Source of the DNA: Chryseobacterium jejuense
GTDB taxonomy: Bacteria > Bacteroidota > Bacteroidia > Flavobacteriales > Weeksellaceae
Reading direction: 5' to 3'
NCBI RefSeq assembly: GCF_900100075.1
Contig: NZ_FNEG01000006.1
Span: 248,001-312,000, forward strand
Length of the DNA: 64,000 nt
Numbering within the stretch: the stretch's first letter is position 1; every line of letters starts with the position of its first letter. The notes under the pieces are model-generated. The model was not told where the DNA came from. It made no database searches and saw only the letters and a program-made list of their open reading frames with translations. The translations under genes were made by a program, and so were the position numbers. Shown one piece after another: positions 61,797 through 64,000 of the stretch.

Positions 61797-62336
61797 TTAG
61801 GGATGATAGATAAGTTGTACAACTCCAGATTTAAAGACATTCGTTTCAACAAGTTTTAAATTTAACCTATCTTTTAAATCTTCAAAAAGAGGCTTCCCGT
61901 TTCCTAAAGCAACCGGATGCACAGAGATTCTATAAACATCAATCAGATTATTTTGAATAAAAGTTTTAATAAGACTTGCTCCACCATACAGCCAGATATC
62001 TTTTCCACCTTGTTTTTTTATGTCTGAAACTTTTTCTATAAGATCAGAGTGGATGAAGGTGGCCCTCTCATCTTCGCGGTTTTGGCTTGAAAACACGAAT
62101 TTCTTCTTTGCATGAATGGTTTTCCAGAATTCCAGGTCTTCTGGAGCTGCATTTTCATCAGGCTGATAATTTCCCCATGCATCATAACTTACCCTTCCGT
62201 AGAAAATAGTATCGATTCCTGAGATAAAACCATCAAAATCCATATCATCATCCATAATGCACCAATCGATTTCTCCGTTGGGTCCTTCAATAAATCCGTC
62301 TAGGGTTGTTGCCAGGTCTAATATGATTTTTTTCAT
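61797..62336 (-). CDS. DHFR/RibD C-terminal-like reductase
   Basis: A 179-residue protein with the dihydrofolate-reductase/RibD reductase fold: LDLATTLDGFIEGPNGEIDW near the N-terminus, FYGRVSYDAW, and DIWLYGGASLIKTFIQNNLIDVYRISVHPVALGNGKPLF. It binds NAD(P)H, and substrates in this family vary. There is no link to the riboflavin operon in this window. It lies 34 bases after the VOC gene in transcription order. Confidence 0.85.
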   Translation of the reverse strand: MKKIILDLATTLDGFIEGPNGEIDWCIMDDDMDFDGFISGIDTIFYGRVSYDAWGNYQPDENAAPEDLEFWKTIHAKKKFVFSSQNREDERATFIHSDLIEKVSDIKKQGGKDIWLYGGASLIKTFIQNNLIDVYRISVHPVALGNGKPLFEDLKDRLNLKLVETNVFKSGVVQLIYHP

Positions 62337-62434
62337 GTTTAAAAGGGAATGATATGGTTATTGATATTTAAAATTTAAGAGAAAGGTAAGTATATTTTAC
62401 CTGTTGATAACTATTTATTTTGTGAGAATAAATT

Positions 62435-63154
62435 CTATTTGGAATCTGTAATTCCTATCATCACTCCAAAGTTTCCATCAATCTGAATCCAGTTTTTCTC
62501 AGGAAGATAGGTTCTGGAAACGTAGCCGTCAAGATATAACGCATTTTTACAGCCCATTTCCTTAAAAAGCTGAGCGAGACTGTAGAAATTAATTTCTTTT
62601 TTAGACATCACAAAAATAATCTCTCCATTTTCCAAAATACCAACACCATTTCTGATATTCAGATTTTTAGAATCTTTTTGAAAGATAGGATTTATCTTTC
62701 CCTCAGTTAATAACATTGGTCCGGATTGAGTGGCATACTGGATTGTCTTATTGGGTTTGAATTTTTTAGTTTCAATAATGCCGGGTTGATGGCTTTGGGT
62801 GATATAAAATATTCCATTGGGCTGAAGATAGAAATTTCCAGAACCTTGCAGTGTGTCTATCGATTTTAGGGTTTTGAAGTTTTCAATATAAAGTCCTTTG
62901 GGTGAGTTATCTGGTTCAAACATTCCGCCATTCATAGCGAAAACTAATTTTTCATTGCTGGATTCTGCTTCCTTTTTCAGATTATTGATGCTTTTCAGGA
63001 TGTCATCTTTACTATTCTTCCAATATAGTTTTACAGTCTGCTTTTTAGGATTCACCTGATAAATAACAAATTTTTCATCATGCTGTATTTTTTCTTTACA
63101 GGAGACGAAAAGCAGCAACAGAAGGATAAGTAGATAATTATGTTTTATCAGCAT
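62435..63154 (-). CDS. Phosphodiester glycosidase (NAGPA/DUF2233 family) lipoprotein
   Basis: A 239-residue protein. The start at 63154 (MLIKHNYLLILLLLLFVSCKEK) gives a lipobox (VSC); the longer frame is not expected. The family core is FAMNGGMFEPDNSPKGLYIE, GVGILENGEIIFVMSKKEINFYSLAQLFKEMGCKNALYLDGYVSRTY. NAGPA-type proteins remove a phosphodiester-linked N-acetylglucosamine; bacterial DUF2233 members have a related but less defined role. It is followed by other envelope genes. Confidence 0.85.
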   Translation of the reverse strand: MLIKHNYLLILLLLLFVSCKEKIQHDEKFVIYQVNPKKQTVKLYWKNSKDDILKSINNLKKEAESSNEKLVFAMNGGMFEPDNSPKGLYIENFKTLKSIDTLQGSGNFYLQPNGIFYITQSHQPGIIETKKFKPNKTIQYATQSGPMLLTEGKINPIFQKDSKNLNIRNGVGILENGEIIFVMSKKEINFYSLAQLFKEMGCKNALYLDGYVSRTYLPEKNWIQIDGNFGVMIGITDSK

Positions 63155-63233
63155 TTGGATGAATCTTAATTTATAGTAGTAAAATCTGGGTTGTTCATAT
63201 CTCAATTCTCATTGCTTTTAGTTCAGTCTTGCA

Positions 63234-63899
63234 TTAATCTGATTGTTTTTTCAATACACGTATCTTTTTACGTAAAACCAAAACTACGATTAAAAGTATA
63301 AAAATGATAATGATTGAAGAGGTTGTTATAATCATTATCCTTTTATTTTCTTTGTTGATATTGGAAATCTCTTTATCAAGTTTCTTTATAATATTTTTAG
63401 CTGTTTCCGGATCATCATCAAGAATTTCAACTATTTTAACTGGAGTATCCTGAGCTTTTAATTGGAGTTGATAATCATTGCTTAGCTTTTGTAATTCTTT
63501 TAATTCCTGCTGAGTGAGATCTTCCCATCTTTTTTGTAGCAAGCAGTGTTCAGAATAGAGTAGCCCAGTACCTTTGTCAATATAGGCGAAGACTAAGTAT
63601 TTTCCTTTTTCTGCAAACAAAATATGACATGACATGAGTGGAGAGTGAAAAAGAGTTGCAGTTTCATTATAGAAATCATCAGAATGATCTGCTTTATACA
63701 CTTTGTCAATTTTTATTTTGCTCAATGTATTCTGAGAAGTTTTGAATCCATTGGGAACTTCCAAAATGTCATAAACTTCTCCTATAAAAACAAGAGATGC
63801 ATTTTCAAAAGAATTTTTTATCGTAGGTTCATTGGCACATTTACAGGCAAAAATGTGCAGTGGAAGAAAAAAGGTTAATAGAAGAAATTTATATTTCAT
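63234..63899 (-). CDS. Exported, C-terminally membrane-anchored hypothetical protein
   Basis: A 221-residue protein with a signal peptide (about 1-18), a Cys-rich start of the mature part (CKCANEPTIKNSFENASLVFIGEV) that recalls NTR/TIMP-like N-termini, and a C-terminal helix (about 190-210, IIIIFILLIVVLVL) followed by Lys/Arg. The N-terminal domain may hold a disulfide-bonded beta barrel; the function is not known. Confidence 0.65.
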   Translation of the reverse strand: MKYKFLLLTFFLPLHIFACKCANEPTIKNSFENASLVFIGEVYDILEVPNGFKTSQNTLSKIKIDKVYKADHSDDFYNETATLFHSPLMSCHILFAEKGKYLVFAYIDKGTGLLYSEHCLLQKRWEDLTQQELKELQKLSNDYQLQLKAQDTPVKIVEILDDDPETAKNIIKKLDKEISNINKENKRIMIITTSSIIIIFILLIVVLVLRKKIRVLKKQSD

Positions 63900-63914
63900 T
63901 ACTTTTAATACGGA

Positions 63915-64000
63915 TTACTGTTCTTTTTTAAGTTCCATCTGCATGTTCATAACCTTTTGTGGAGTATCTATATGTTTTTCCAGGTCTTTTAGTTCCAGAC
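63915..64000 (-). CDS. C-terminal end of a gene cut by the window edge
   Basis: On the minus strand an open frame enters from the right edge and ends at the stop 63915-63917. The last residues are LELKDLEKHIDTPQKVMNMQMELKKEQ, in two parts LELKDLEKHIDTPQKV and MNMQMELKKEQ. It is too short to name. It ends 15 bases before the gene at 63899. Confidence 0.5.
   Translation of the reverse strand, partial: LELKDLEKHIDTPQKVMNMQMELKKEQ

Noticed and set aside
1..64000. CRISPR array, tRNA or rRNA genes, insertion sequences, prophage
   Set aside because: No regular direct repeats with spacers, cloverleaf-like sequences, rRNA segments, transposase motifs or phage structural genes were seen by reading; a tool search (tRNAscan, CRISPR finder) could still find a weak case.

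Overview
The window looks like chromosomal DNA of a Chryseobacterium-like member of the Flavobacteriia (Bacteroidota). This rests on the AT-rich composition, on four proteins or protein ends with type IX secretion (T9SS) type A sorting domains plus a metalloprotease with the same layout, on TonB-type outer-membrane receptors, on promoters carrying the Bacteroidota -7 element TAnnTTTG, and on flavobacterial families (DUF5777, DUF4401/DUF2157/GDYXXLXY, DUF4272, DUF2200, YwqK/MORN repeats, a GG-leader bacteriocin-like peptide). The genus is an inference. I see no rRNA, tRNA, CRISPR array, transposase or prophage.

Layout. 1-4.2 kb: the end of a secreted beta-propeller protein, two small envelope proteins and a TonB-dependent receptor. 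4.4-8.2 kb: a Crp-type regulator followed by a tight five-gene operon encoding an outer-membrane barrel, a monohaem cytochrome c lipoprotein, a YceI lipocalin, an ankyrin protein and a DOMON-like T9SS protein. A Crp-like palindrome lies in the operon promoter, and the regulator has matching recognition residues; together this looks like a little-described envelope redox system. 8.3-16.2 kb: GrpB, a cytidine-deaminase-like enzyme, a two-domain GNAT protein, a palindromic repeat, an ENPP phosphodiesterase and a 1247-residue T9SS propeller protein. 16.3-20.4 kb: two divergent regulator/enzyme units (HxlR with an NmrA-like reductase; AraC with a zinc alcohol dehydrogenase and a cupin). 20.5-29.4 kb: a carboxylesterase, an overlooked 55-residue six-cysteine GG-leader peptide, a cytosolic alpha-amylase, DNA polymerase IV, a thiol-disulfide protein, purine nucleoside phosphorylase, LpxK and TruA. 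29.5-36 kb: an ABC exporter, an M43-type T9SS metalloprotease, and a translationally coupled hydrolase / ECF sigma / membrane protein / methyltransferase operon. 36-44 kb: an orphan 71-residue gene, an MHS-family transporter, outer-membrane proteins and ribB behind an FMN riboswitch. 44-51 kb: the DUF2157-DUF4401-GDYXXLXY membrane operon, small conserved proteins, several alpha/beta hydrolases and a lipoprotein-type subclass B1 metallo-beta-lactamase.

51.15-51.33 kb: an AT-rich intergenic region with five exact DnaA boxes and two one-mismatch boxes in about 175 bp, the best candidate for a replication origin (oriC). No dnaA or dnaN lies beside it, and the genes to its right all face it. 51.4-64 kb: an all-minus run of envelope and accessory genes, including a zinc-protease-like lipoprotein, a ChaN/erythromycin-esterase-like protein, a DinB-fold protein, a tautomerase, two penicillin-binding-like serine hydrolases, several unknown proteins, a VOC protein, a DHFR/RibD-like reductase and a phosphodiester glycosidase.

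Many genes form short operons ending in strong hairpins. Starts were often moved downstream of the longest open frame where a signal peptide, family N-terminus or promoter position demanded it.
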